Shown: piece after piece, positions 51,514 to 60,224 of the stretch
Layout: each line of letters starts with the position of its first letter
Numbering within the stretch: position 1 is the first letter of the stretch
Assembly: GCA_900215285.1 (NCBI GenBank)
Contig: OCMG01000004.1
Coordinates: forward strand, 2,898,001 to 2,962,000
Reading direction: 5' to 3'
DNA length: 64,000 bases
Source of the DNA: Ensifer adhaerens
Lineage (GTDB): Bacteria > Pseudomonadota > Alphaproteobacteria > Rhizobiales > Rhizobiaceae
Made by a program: the position numbers and the translations under genes
Notes under the pieces: model-generated
The model's database searches: none
What the model saw: only the letters and a program-made list of their open reading frames with translations
What the model was told of the DNA's origin: nothing

Positions 51514-51529
51514 TTAATTCATGGTTAAC
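51514..51529. promoter_or_regulatory. Putative CtrA-binding box TTAA-N7-TTAAC
   Basis: TTAA (51514-51517), seven bases, then TTAAC (51525-51529) match the full alphaproteobacterial CtrA recognition pattern. It lies between the Hpt gene (start 51389, minus) and the GPR-like gene (start 51954, plus). It is nearer the Hpt promoter, but could act on both. Confidence 0.65.
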
Positions 51530-51628
51530 ATCCTCTAAACGTCCGTAATCGGTAGAGAAAATCCGACGAGCCTGATCGCAGGGGCGCGCGTCGCGGAAGC
51601 CCCGCATTAATAAGGACTCCTCTCTTGA

Positions 51629-51923
51629 CCGGCATTTAAGCTATTGTGCCGGAACGATACGGTCGGGAACCATGCGGGCGTTGCGTCCCGCATGAAGACA
51701 GGGTCGGCAGGACGTGGATGAGGCTGTTGTGGCCCTGTCCCGAATGATGACAGGTGGCCAAGCGCAAGGCGCGCATGATAGTATGCGCGAAGGGCCTGAT
51801 TGCGAGGTCAGGTTACGGTGGATAGACGGTCATGCGGGTTAACCCGACGACAAGAAAGGTCTATGCATCCGAGCTTGTGCAGGGCTGACGGTTCGGGATG
51901 CGGATGCGCCCCTTGCCGTCATC
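51629..51923 (+). other. Hairpin-rich leader or non-coding RNA upstream of the GPR-like gene
   Basis: In the 564-base gap between the Hpt and GPR-like genes no protein is supported. At least five perfect stems follow one another: CCGGCA/TGCCGG (51629-51652), CATGCGGG/CCCGCATG (51671-51694), GACAGGG/CCCTGTC (51697-51739), CGCGCAT/ATGCGCG (51770-51789) and TGACGG/CCGTCA (51887-51923). CATGCGGG occurs again at 51831-51838, so the strand CCCGCATG could switch partners. This looks like a structured 5' untranslated region or a small RNA gene. No known RNA family was recognised. Confidence 0.5.
51835..51846. repeat. Perfect 12-bp palindrome CGGGTTAACCCG
   Basis: A twelve-base palindrome centred on a GTTAAC core, 108 bases upstream of the GPR-like start codon. 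It could be a dimeric regulator's operator; GTTAACC is also a CtrA half site. Confidence 0.5.
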
Positions 51924-51953
51924 GAGTTAGAGTGCGTAACGAGGCGTAAAAGC

Positions 51954-54900
51954 ATGGCGACAAAAAAGGGCAACGAACCTGTTGAGCAGGCTGCGTTTGA
52001 CGCTTTGGAGAAAGCCCTCCAGATCGATTTCGACGATGCCGCCAAGCCGAAGGCCGCTTCGCAGCCGGCGAGCAATTATGCGCGCTCGGGTGATGGGAGA
52101 CCTGCAAGATCTATGAGTGCCGAGTCCGCCTCCGAAGCACGGCCTGATTTCGCACGCGAACTCGGGCCGGAACCTGCTCCGAAATCACCCTATCTCGCGC
52201 CCGCCAATGACCCGTCGGGTCGGACGTCCTCGTCGCTCTTGCGTTCACTGGACACCCGCGCCGGCCGCACTGTCATCCGTAGCGCGATTCTGTTTGCATC
52301 GCTCTGGATCGTGATTTCGATCGCGCTTGGCTATCTGGCGCTCTCGACGCCCAAGGCCGGCGCTGACAATGTCGCCAGCACACTGACGAGCCCGGGCTTC
52401 CTTACGCTGGCCGGCATCGTCATCGTTCCCGTTCTGCTCATCATCGGTTTCGGGCTTATCCTTGCCCGCGCCCAGGAAATGCGTTCCGCCGCGCGCTCCA
52501 TGGCCGAAGTTGCACTTCGCCTGAGCGAGCCGGAAACCATGGCCTCGCAGCGCATCATGACGATCGGCCAGGCCGTCCGCCGCGAAGTCTCCGCGATGAG
52601 CGAAGGCATCGAGCGCACCATTGCCCGGGCAACCGAACTGGAAACGCTCGTCCATTCCGAAGTCAACGCGCTGGAGCGCAGCTATTCGGAAAACGAAGTC
52701 CGGGTGCGCACGCTGGTCAATGAGCTCAGTGCGGAGCGCGAAGCCATCATCAACCACTCCGAGCGCCTGCGGTCTTCCATTTCCGGCGCCCATGACAGCC
52801 TTGCCTCCGACATGCGCGGCGCCGCCGAATCGCTCACCGCACAGATGGCGATCACCGGCGAAGCCTTCGCCTCGATGATCGACACGCGGGCCGCTCTTCT
52901 CATGGAAAAGTCCGAGACGGCGGCGAGCACGATCGGCACGATGCTCGCGACCCAGTCCGACACGCTGCTTTCGACACTCAATTCGGCAGGCTTTGCCCTC
53001 GCCAACGAATTCGACACGCGACTCGAAGAACTGAGCTTCGCGTTGACCAATCGCGGCAACGATCTGCTGTCGCAGTTCGAAACGCGCGCCTCGACGCTCG
53101 ACCAGAACACTTCGAAGCTGAATGCGGCGCTGGCAGAACGCACCCGCCAGCTCAACGAAACGCTCATTGCACGCACCCAGGAAATCAACGACAGCCTCGC
53201 CGTCGGCCAGAGCGCGATCGTGACAGGTCTCGACGACCTCATCTCTTCGCTCAACACCGCTCTCGACGAAAAGGGTGCGTCCTTCCGCCAGAATCTCAAG
53301 TCCGCCGCAGACGAAGCCGTCATGGACATGGATCTGCGCACGGGCTTCTTCGAGGAAAAGCTCGAATCCACGATTGGCAGCGTGAGCGCAGCCTTCGACG
53401 ATCGCTTCTCTGCCTTCAGCGAAGCGTTCGATCGCCGCGCCAGCGAACTCGGCTCCAAGCTGAACGACAGCCTCGACCGCGTCGCGTCGACTGTCGGCAC
53501 GCATCAGGACGCCATGCAGGGCCTGCTGGGCACGAGCATCGAGCGCCTGAGCTCCGCCCTCTCCGACCAGTCCTTCGCGCTGGCAACGACGCTCAGCACC
53601 GGTCAGGAAATGATCGAGAACACGATCAGTCAGCATGGCCAGTCGTTGAGCCAGTCGGTGAACGAGGTGCATATCCGCATCGACAACGTTCTGGCAGAAC
53701 GCTCGACGGCCCTCTTTGGCGGGCTTGAGCAGGCACGCGATCAGTTCACGTCCGAATTCAGCGCACGCGCCGCAAGCCTTGAAACAGCCCTGGCGGATGG
53801 TCAGGACCGGATCTTTACCGGCCTCGATGAGGCAAGCAAGCAGTTCAGTTCGGAGTTCAACACCCGCGCCGCATCCCTGGAAAATGCGCTCGTGGGCGGC
53901 GAAGAGCGCATCTCCACGATCATGACGGAAGGGACTGCGCAGCTCTCCAATTCGCTCATTGCCCACGAAGACGCGTTCGACCGGGCGTTCGAAGAGCGCC
54001 GTAACTCGATCGAAAGCGTCATCACACGCGGCGCGGACAGCATCGCGAGCGCGTTGGACGAGGGCGAAGCCAGCCTGCAGCTTTCGATCGGCATTGCCTC
54101 CGACACGCTGCGCAGCACGCTCGACGACCGCATCACCAGCATGGAGACGACATTCGCCGAAAGCACCGGTCGTGCAGCCGGCGCCATCGAGGCGGGCCTG
54201 GAACGCGTCAATGCGGCCTTCGCCGAAGGTTCGAGCGAAGCCGTCACCCGTTTCGAAGCGACAATGACTCGGACCGAGACGCTCTTCACCTCCGGTCTCG
54301 ACCAGACAGCGGGTGCCATTCAGTCGAGCATCGACCGCGCAGAGGCCATGTTCACCGACAATCTGGAGAAGACGGCAACCATCTTCAACGCCGGACACGC
54401 CAAGGCGGAAGATTTGCTTTCGCAGACGGTCGCGGTCTCGGCCCAGACCATGTCGGCCAATATCGAGAATCTCGAGGGCGTGCTTCGCAATCACGAAGAT
54501 GCACTTTCGAGCACGATCAACAATGGCCAGGACCGCTTCGCGGCGATGCTGCAGGGTGGACATGCGCAGTTCGACGTTACCGTGAACTCCGGCATCAACG
54601 AGATGAGCCGCATGTTCTCGGCGAGCCATGGCAACATCGCCGACGCGATCTCGAACGGGATCGGCCAGCTGGGCGATACGCTCAACGAGCAGGCAACAGC
54701 CATCGGCGCATCGATCGCTGCTGCGACGGGCATGCTGGAAATGTCGCTTGAAGAGCGTGAATCGGCTCTGCGCGACGCTGTCGAGCAGAGCGCTGCTCGC
54801 CTGAATGAAAGCGTCATCGGAACAACCGGCGCCGTAGCCAGGCGTTTCTCGGACGCCGCCCGTGAAATCGACCATCTGGCCTCCACCGTCAGCGGCCGGA

Positions 54901-57350
54901 TGGATACGGCTCTTGGCAACATATCCTCACACCTGGAGGAATCCGGCAGCAAGATTGAAACGTCGCTCACGGCTCTTGAGGGTCGCGTGCGGAGCACGAG
55001 CGAGAATGTCGCCAACCTCGCCAGCGAAGCGGGCGAGCGTCTCGCTTCCACCATCGACCAGAAGACGTCCGGTCTTGTCTCCTCGCTCTCGGCCGCAGCG
55101 TCGGAAGTCACGAGCATCATCGGCCAGGAAGCCTACAAGGTCACATCCAACCTCGCCGAAACGACGCACCGCTTCACCAGCGAAACGTCGGCCCGCGCCG
55201 AAGAACTGGCGCAGCTGGCAGCGTCGCGCGCCGAAGAGCTGGCAAACCAGGCTGCACAACGTGCCGAAGCGCTGGCAAGCCAGGCCGCACAACGCGCCGA
55301 GGAGCTGACCGGTCGCGTCGTTCAGGCGGACCAGGAGCTTGCACAGCGTGGCGAAGCCATCGCACGCGGTCTCACCGATGCGGAACGCGCTCTTGCCGCC
55401 CGCCACGATACAATCCGCAGCACGTTGGACGAGCGCACTCGCGAACTCAACTCCATGCTGGCCGGTCGCGCCGAGGAGATGTCGAAGCTGATCGAAACAC
55501 GCGCGCAGCCGGCGGCCGATCTTCTGGCCAATGCGAGCGCCACGGCAGCCGCTCGGATTTCGAGCGCTGCGGAAAACAGCGCGGCTCAGATCCGCAAGGA
55601 AAACGACGCTCTGATCGCAGCCCTGACCTCCCGGACCGGAGAGGCGCTCGATGCCATCAGCCAGCGTACGACCGAAACGACGGAGGCTCTCAACGCGACG
55701 GAAACGAGCCTGCGCGAGAACGTCTCGAACCTCATCAACCAGCTGCAGGCTTCCAACCGCAATCTGGCCGAAGTTCTCGACGTGTCCGCAACGACACTTT
55801 CGGCCGCCGACAGCCGCCTCGACCAGACGGCAAGCCGCATCGGCACCGAAGCAGCCAAGGCTGCGGATGTCATGACGGCAGCGACGCGCCTTCTGGAGGG
55901 CAAGTCGGAAAAGCTTGTCGATCTGTCGAACAACACGCTCGGCCAGATTGCAGGCATTTCCGGACGCTTCGACGATCACGCCCGGGTGCTCAGCCAGGCC
56001 TCCGAACTCGTCTCGGCCGCGCAGTCGAACCTTGCTTCGACGCTGGAAGAACGCCAGCAGGCGCTGCGCGATCTCTCCATCGGCCTCATCGGCCGCTCGG
56101 AAGAAATCGAACGCACCATGCGCTCGCTCGGCGCGCTGGTGGGTGACGCCATGGCGGAAGTCGAGGAGCGGACCGGGCATATCGCCAGCAACCTTCGCTC
56201 GAGCCTTGCCAGCTCCTATGCGGATGCGGACCGGGTTCTGTCCGCAGCAGAACTTCGTTCTCAGGAAGCGGCACAGACGTTGCGCCAGTCTCTCACGGAA
56301 GCCACCGAAGAGGCCGGCCGTGCGCTCAACGGTGCGCTCAGCCAGGCAGAACGCCGCGCCAACGAGATTGCCGCAAGCCTGCGCGGCGGCATTACCGGAA
56401 CCGTGTCCGATATCGATCGCCTGTTGGCGGAGACCGGCATGAAGTCGGAAGCCACCAGCCAGCGCATGCGCGACGCGATGAAGTCCGCAGTGGAAGAGGC
56501 CGTTGGCCGCTTCTCCGGCGCGACGGAAGAAGTCCGCAAGGCTGCCACCGACATTCGCCGCGAACTCGACATGACCCGTGCGGAAGTCAAGCGCGGCGCA
56601 TTCGACCTGCCGGAAGAGGCCAAGGAAAGCGCTGCCAACATGCGCAAGGCCGTGTCGGAACAGATCAAGGCTCTGCAGGACCTGTCGCGCATCATCTCGC
56701 GCGGACAGGAACTGTCGACGGTTTCGCGCCCGGCCGCCGCAGTTGCCACGGCCGCGGCACCGGCCTACCAGCCGCAGCCGGTTTATCAGCCCGCCCCGGC
56801 TCCGGTGCAGCCGGCCCGCCAGGAAACGGCGGCTCCGCGTCAGGCCGCAGCCGTGATCGACGCGCCTGCTCCGCGCGCAGCGCAGCCGCAACAGGCTCCG
56901 CAGCAGGGTGGCTGGATCAGCGACCTGCTCAAGGGGGCGGCCCGCGAGGAGGCCCAGTTCGAGCGTCGCGCCGCCCAGCCGGCACCGGCCGCACGCAACC
57001 CGCGCCATGTCGTCGAAAGCCTGAATTCGCTTTCGGTGGATATTGCCCGCGCCATCGATCACGATGCCTCGGTCGATCTGTGGCGGCGCTATCAGCGCGG
57101 CGAACGCGATATTTTCACGCGTCGCCTCTATACGCTGAAGGGCCAGGAAACGTTCGATGAGATCAAGCACAAGTATGAACGCGAAGGCGAATTCCGTGCC
57201 GCCGTGGATCGCTACATCGCTGATTTCGAGAACCTGCTGTCAGACGTCGCTCGCAACGATCCGGACAAGTCGATCACACAATCGTACCTGACCTCGGATA
57301 CCGGCAAGGTCTACACGATGCTGGCCCACGCAGCAGGTCGCCTGCGCTAA
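51954..57350 (+). CDS. Growth-Pole-Ring-like giant membrane coiled-coil protein (GPR/RgsE type)
   Basis: A 1798-residue protein. A 105-residue cytoplasmic N-terminus leads to two membrane helices (about 107-130, SAILFASLWIVISIALGYLA; about 149-171, TLAGIVIVPVLLIIGFG). About 1450 residues of Ala/Ser/Glu/Thr-rich helical repeats follow, of apolipoprotein-like character, with almost no proline. A Pro/Gln/Ala-rich linker comes near 1595-1670. The last about 120 residues (NPRHVVESLNSLSVDIARAI to YTMLAHAAGRLR) form a compact C-terminal domain. This is the layout of the Agrobacterium Growth Pole Ring protein and Sinorhizobium RgsE, which organise unipolar growth. Start ATG at 51954; only a weak ribosome-binding site precedes it. 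Confidence 0.87.
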   Translation: MATKKGNEPVEQAAFDALEKALQIDFDDAAKPKAASQPASNYARSGDGRPARSMSAESASEARPDFARELGPEPAPKSPYLAPANDPSGRTSSSLLRSLDTRAGRTVIRSAILFASLWIVISIALGYLALSTPKAGADNVASTLTSPGFLTLAGIVIVPVLLIIGFGLILARAQEMRSAARSMAEVALRLSEPETMASQRIMTIGQAVRREVSAMSEGIERTIARATELETLVHSEVNALERSYSENEVRVRTLVNELSAEREAIINHSERLRSSISGAHDSLASDMRGAAESLTAQMAITGEAFASMIDTRAALLMEKSETAASTIGTMLATQSDTLLSTLNSAGFALANEFDTRLEELSFALTNRGNDLLSQFETRASTLDQNTSKLNAALAERTRQLNETLIARTQEINDSLAVGQSAIVTGLDDLISSLNTALDEKGASFRQNLKSAADEAVMDMDLRTGFFEEKLESTIGSVSAAFDDRFSAFSEAFDRRASELGSKLNDSLDRVASTVGTHQDAMQGLLGTSIERLSSALSDQSFALATTLSTGQEMIENTISQHGQSLSQSVNEVHIRIDNVLAERSTALFGGLEQARDQFTSEFSARAASLETALADGQDRIFTGLDEASKQFSSEFNTRAASLENALVGGEERISTIMTEGTAQLSNSLIAHEDAFDRAFEERRNSIESVITRGADSIASALDEGEASLQLSIGIASDTLRSTLDDRITSMETTFAESTGRAAGAIEAGLERVNAAFAEGSSEAVTRFEATMTRTETLFTSGLDQTAGAIQSSIDRAEAMFTDNLEKTATIFNAGHAKAEDLLSQTVAVSAQTMSANIENLEGVLRNHEDALSSTINNGQDRFAAMLQGGHAQFDVTVNSGINEMSRMFSASHGNIADAISNGIGQLGDTLNEQATAIGASIAAATGMLEMSLEERESALRDAVEQSAARLNESVIGTTGAVARRFSDAAREIDHLASTVSGRMDTALGNISSHLEESGSKIETSLTALEGRVRSTSENVANLASEAGERLASTIDQKTSGLVSSLSAAASEVTSIIGQEAYKVTSNLAETTHRFTSETSARAEELAQLAASRAEELANQAAQRAEALASQAAQRAEELTGRVVQADQELAQRGEAIARGLTDAERALAARHDTIRSTLDERTRELNSMLAGRAEEMSKLIETRAQPAADLLANASATAAARISSAAENSAAQIRKENDALIAALTSRTGEALDAISQRTTETTEALNATETSLRENVSNLINQLQASNRNLAEVLDVSATTLSAADSRLDQTASRIGTEAAKAADVMTAATRLLEGKSEKLVDLSNNTLGQIAGISGRFDDHARVLSQASELVSAAQSNLASTLEERQQALRDLSIGLIGRSEEIERTMRSLGALVGDAMAEVEERTGHIASNLRSSLASSYADADRVLSAAELRSQEAAQTLRQSLTEATEEAGRALNGALSQAERRANEIAASLRGGITGTVSDIDRLLAETGMKSEATSQRMRDAMKSAVEEAVGRFSGATEEVRKAATDIRRELDMTRAEVKRGAFDLPEEAKESAANMRKAVSEQIKALQDLSRIISRGQELSTVSRPAAAVATAAAPAYQPQPVYQPAPAPVQPARQETAAPRQAAAVIDAPAPRAAQPQQAPQQGGWISDLLKGAAREEAQFERRAAQPAPAARNPRHVVESLNSLSVDIARAIDHDASVDLWRRYQRGERDIFTRRLYTLKGQETFDEIKHKYEREGEFRAAVDRYIADFENLLSDVARNDPDKSITQSYLTSDTGKVYTMLAHAAGRLR
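55194..55325 (+). repeat. Four tandem 11-residue coiled-coil repeats in the GPR-like gene
   Basis: Four consecutive 33-base units encode RAEELAQLAAS, RAEELANQAAQ, RAEALASQAAQ and RAEELTGRVVQ. This hendecad register differs from the looser helical repeats around it and marks the most regular part of the rod. Confidence 0.9.
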
Positions 57351-57377
57351 GCAGGAACACGATCGAGAAGGAATTTG

Positions 57378-57410
57378 AACCCCGGCAGCGGTCCCGCTGT
57401 CGGGGTTTTC
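57378..57410 (+). terminator. Terminator after the GPR-like gene
   Basis: AACCCCGGCAGCGG pairs with the GCTGTCGGGG side around a TCCC loop with one mismatch, and is followed by TTTTCTTT. It begins 28 bases after the stop codon. Confidence 0.9.
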
Positions 57411-57721
57411 TTTGGGCCGTCCAAGATCAAAGCTGCCCTATCACTGTCCGCCCCTTCATTGGCATCGAGGACTGGATGGGCGCACATGGCCGGGATGCCG
57501 AGAGCAGCGATGAAGCAACAGGCTTGCTGCGATACCGGGGCGATGCCGCACAGACGCGACCACCTGCCCGGCTTCTCTCCAAAGCATCCTACAGCCGTCG
57601 CACATTCGACGCGATGGAATGCAACGGCGTCATCGAAAGCAAATGGCCGGATAAGTTTCCTTAATCTCCCAAGCCAAGAGTCGCGTCATGGGCGCGAATG
57701 ATGCTCTTATGGCGCAAGAAT
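57411..57721. other. Intergenic stretch of unclear content
   Basis: About 310 bases between the GPR-like and OmpA-like genes. A 62-codon plus-strand frame (57476-57664) ends in NGVIESKWPDKF. It has no ribosome-binding site and no recognised family. Nothing else is seen. Confidence 0.5.
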
Positions 57722-57748
57722 GCCCCGGCAGCGGGATGCTGCCGGGGC
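57722..57748. terminator. Strong hairpin after the OmpA-family gene
   Basis: Perfect eleven-base stem GCCCCGGCAGC/GCTGCCGGGGC with a five-base loop, 28 bases beyond the OmpA-family stop (minus strand). There is only a short T stretch on either side. It shares the CCCCGGCAGCGG half with the terminator at 57378, facing it. Confidence 0.7.
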
Positions 57749-57775
57749 TTTGCAGTCGCAGGTCTGGCTCAGGCC

Positions 57776-59860
57776 TTATCGGCTGGCAACTGGCCGCACG
57801 AGCGGCGTAATGCGCCGGATCGTGACGCGACGGTTTTCTGCGGACGGTCCGCTGGTCCGGACTTTCAGGAACCGCTCGCCATAGCCCTGAGTGACCAGGT
57901 TTTCCGCCGGGATGTCGTAGAGATCCGTCAACGCAATGGCGACTGATTCGGCACGACGATCGGACAGAACCAGGTTGGACTGATCCGAGCCGACGGCGTC
58001 CGTATGACCTTCGATGAGGAAGGTTTCAGCCGGGTTCTTGTCGATGATCTTCTTCATTGCCACCGCAATCTGCTTGAGAGAGGTGGCCTCGTTCATCGAA
58101 ACGTCTGCACTGCCGGTGGCAAAGTGGATCGTGTCCAGGTCGACGCGCCGCATCTTGTCGCGGATACGAGCCGAATAACGAACCTCATCGAGCGAATAGA
58201 CGCGCTCCACCCGTTCCACCGGCGGTTCTCGCAGGAAGTCGTAGTAGTCGGGATTGCGGGCGCTCGACGTGTCGATGATGTACTCGTCGACCGGGATGTC
58301 CAGCTGCATCGGCGGCAGATCCAGCGAAGGATCGCGGAAGACCGTTTCCCGGTCCGGTCTGCGCTGCAGATCGGGATCGTAAAACAGCACCGTCTCGCGA
58401 CCGTCGCGCCCGATGCGCGACCTCTGGATCACGTCGCCGTAGCGGTTGCGGATCGTCACCACCGTCACGCCATTCGGCCGTTCGATCGTCTCGCGGGTTC
58501 GATCGCCTGGCAACCGGTCATAATAGACATCACCTCCACCGCGGCTGAAGCGGTCGCTGTCGCCACCACGGACAATCATCTGCCCCAGGATATTCAGGAC
58601 GTCACGGCCGTCGACGCGACCTTCAACCTGGGCATCCGATGGCGCATCGTAGCGAGGGCGGCCTTGCATGCGCTGTCCACGATCACCTCCGGCGGTCGGG
58701 GCAAGCGGCGGCGGAGGTGGTGCATTGCCGAGCGGAGCCTGTGCGTCGGCATCGGACTTCGGCGGCGGCGGCGGACGACGCCGATCGCCGGCCGGGCCGG
58801 GTTGACCGGCAGGTGCTGGGGCAACGGCGGCCGGCTGCTGACCGGGCGCTGGCGGCGCTGGCGGTTGATCAGGAGCAATTGAACGCGCAGCGTTCGGCTG
58901 GCCTGCCGGAGCGGCCCCGGGCGCCGGCTTGGCGCTATCCAAAACCGGAGCGGGCTTGGCGCTATCCAGAACAGGGGCCTGCTGACCATCAGGCGCGGCG
59001 GCGGCCGGAGCTTCCATCGTCTTGGCGGCGGGTGCCGGGGCGTCACCTGGAGGCGTCGGCTTGGCCGCATCACCCGGCTTTGGGGGCCTTTCAGCGCCTG
59101 GCCCACGCTTCGGCTCCGGCGCGGCATCGGCTGGAGCCTTTGGCGCGTCGGCCTTGGGCGGCTCGGGCTTAACCTCCGACGGCTTCGGTTCACCAGCAGG
59201 CTTGGGGGCTTCCGCGGCCGGCTTGGGAGCCTCGGCCGCAGGCTTTTCGGCAGGCTTCGGCTCAGCGGCAGGCTTTGGTGCCTCGGCAGCTGGCTTCTGA
59301 GCCGGAGCGGCAGGCTTTTCAGCCGGTGGCTTGGCTTCGGCGTCGGGCTCGACGGCGCGCTTCTTCTCAGGCTTGGGAGCCTCGGGCGCGGGCGCCTCAG
59401 CCTTGGGTGCTTCAGGTTTCGGCGCCTCGGCCTTCGGAGGCGCGGGCTTTGGTGGCTCAGGCTTTGCAGGTTCCTCGGCGGGAGCCGCTGGCTTGGGAGC
59501 CTCGGCCTTCGGCGGTTCAGGCTTGGGTGGTTCAGGCTTGGGTGGCTCTGGTTTCGGTGCTTCCGCCTTCGGGGGCTCGGCCGGTTTTTGCCCGGGCTCC
59601 TCATGTTTCTTCTTGCGTTCGGGCTGGTTCTCGTCGCCAGGCGGCGGTTCAGGCTTCGGCTCCTCCGCCTGCGCAACAAGAAGGTCGCGCGAAACAAAGT
59701 TCATGCCGGAGGCTGGCACGTTCGGGCCTCGTGCCGCACCCTGGTTTTGCGCGAGCTGGCCGACCGCTGGCGCATTCGCCGCAAAGGCCGGCGGCATTGC
59801 CACAGGCAGGGCCGCGAGCGACATGAAGACATGGGTGAGAAGGTGTTTCCTGGCTTTCAT
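57776..59860 (-). CDS. OmpA-family outer-membrane protein with long Pro/Ala/Lys linker
   Basis: A 694-residue exported protein. A signal peptide (KHLLTHVFMSLAALPVAMPP, ending near AFAA) is followed by about 330 residues dominated by repeats such as PKPEPPKPEPPK, PKAEAPKPAA and PAAEAPKPAAE. A middle domain has GGGDVYYDRLPGDRTRETIE, with an NRYGDVIQRSRIG-type pattern after it. The C-terminal OmpA domain (IHFATGSADVSMNEATSLKQ, then IEGHTDAVGSDQSNLVLSDR) binds peptidoglycan. The linker could span the periplasm. This resembles rhizobial OmpA-like proteins; the middle domain has no function I can name. Confidence 0.92.
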   Translation of the reverse strand: MKARKHLLTHVFMSLAALPVAMPPAFAANAPAVGQLAQNQGAARGPNVPASGMNFVSRDLLVAQAEEPKPEPPPGDENQPERKKKHEEPGQKPAEPPKAEAPKPEPPKPEPPKPEPPKAEAPKPAAPAEEPAKPEPPKPAPPKAEAPKPEAPKAEAPAPEAPKPEKKRAVEPDAEAKPPAEKPAAPAQKPAAEAPKPAAEPKPAEKPAAEAPKPAAEAPKPAGEPKPSEVKPEPPKADAPKAPADAAPEPKRGPGAERPPKPGDAAKPTPPGDAPAPAAKTMEAPAAAAPDGQQAPVLDSAKPAPVLDSAKPAPGAAPAGQPNAARSIAPDQPPAPPAPGQQPAAVAPAPAGQPGPAGDRRRPPPPPKSDADAQAPLGNAPPPPPLAPTAGGDRGQRMQGRPRYDAPSDAQVEGRVDGRDVLNILGQMIVRGGDSDRFSRGGGDVYYDRLPGDRTRETIERPNGVTVVTIRNRYGDVIQRSRIGRDGRETVLFYDPDLQRRPDRETVFRDPSLDLPPMQLDIPVDEYIIDTSSARNPDYYDFLREPPVERVERVYSLDEVRYSARIRDKMRRVDLDTIHFATGSADVSMNEATSLKQIAVAMKKIIDKNPAETFLIEGHTDAVGSDQSNLVLSDRRAESVAIALTDLYDIPAENLVTQGYGERFLKVRTSGPSAENRRVTIRRITPLVRPVASR

Positions 59861-60224
59861 CGGTTTTCCTTTGTTCGCCGGTCAGTGAATTGCACACTGG
59901 AACGTGAACGGGGCGCTTTTCGTTCCAGACGGATGAAAAGCTAGGCCGTCGCCATGAACCGGCGCTGAACGCGATGTTCATCTTGGTTGCGGAGCGATTG
60001 CTGCCGCGTGGAAAGCTTCGGCATTTTGCAGTTGCCGCGCATATTCCTGTTGCATTTCATTCAGAAAGAGTCCGAATATCGCCCGCAAGGTGAAACGAAG
60101 TTTTCATCCGGCCGGTCGAGCGATTTTCCAGGCACAAAGCCTGGGGAGAAGCACCGACTTTCGGCATCGCGAATATCCGGCGTCATAGAAATAACAAAAG
60201 ACGTCAACCAACAGAGAGGACAAC
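59861..60224. other. Divergent intergenic region between the OmpA-like and ABC transporter genes
   Basis: A 364-base stretch without a supported gene, expected to hold two divergent promoters. A small hairpin CCAGGC/GCCTGG lies at 60128-60144, before the binding-protein gene. No CtrA box was found. Confidence 0.5.

Noticed and set aside
52245..54875. Minus-strand open frame of 876 codons opposite the GPR-like gene
   Set aside because: A shadow of the repetitive coding strand. The Arg/His/Cys-rich translation is typical of antisense frames.
54927..57170. Minus-strand open frame of 747 codons opposite the GPR-like gene
   Set aside because: Same reason; no start signal and no recognisable domain.
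57476..57664. Small plus-strand frame in the gap after the GPR-like gene
   Set aside because: No ribosome-binding site, no family resemblance, and it lies behind a terminator.
57378..57748. Facing hairpins sharing CCCCGGCAGCGG, considered as inverted repeats of a small mobile element
   Set aside because: Each fits as the terminator of its neighbouring convergent gene. There is no transposase and no target duplication between them.
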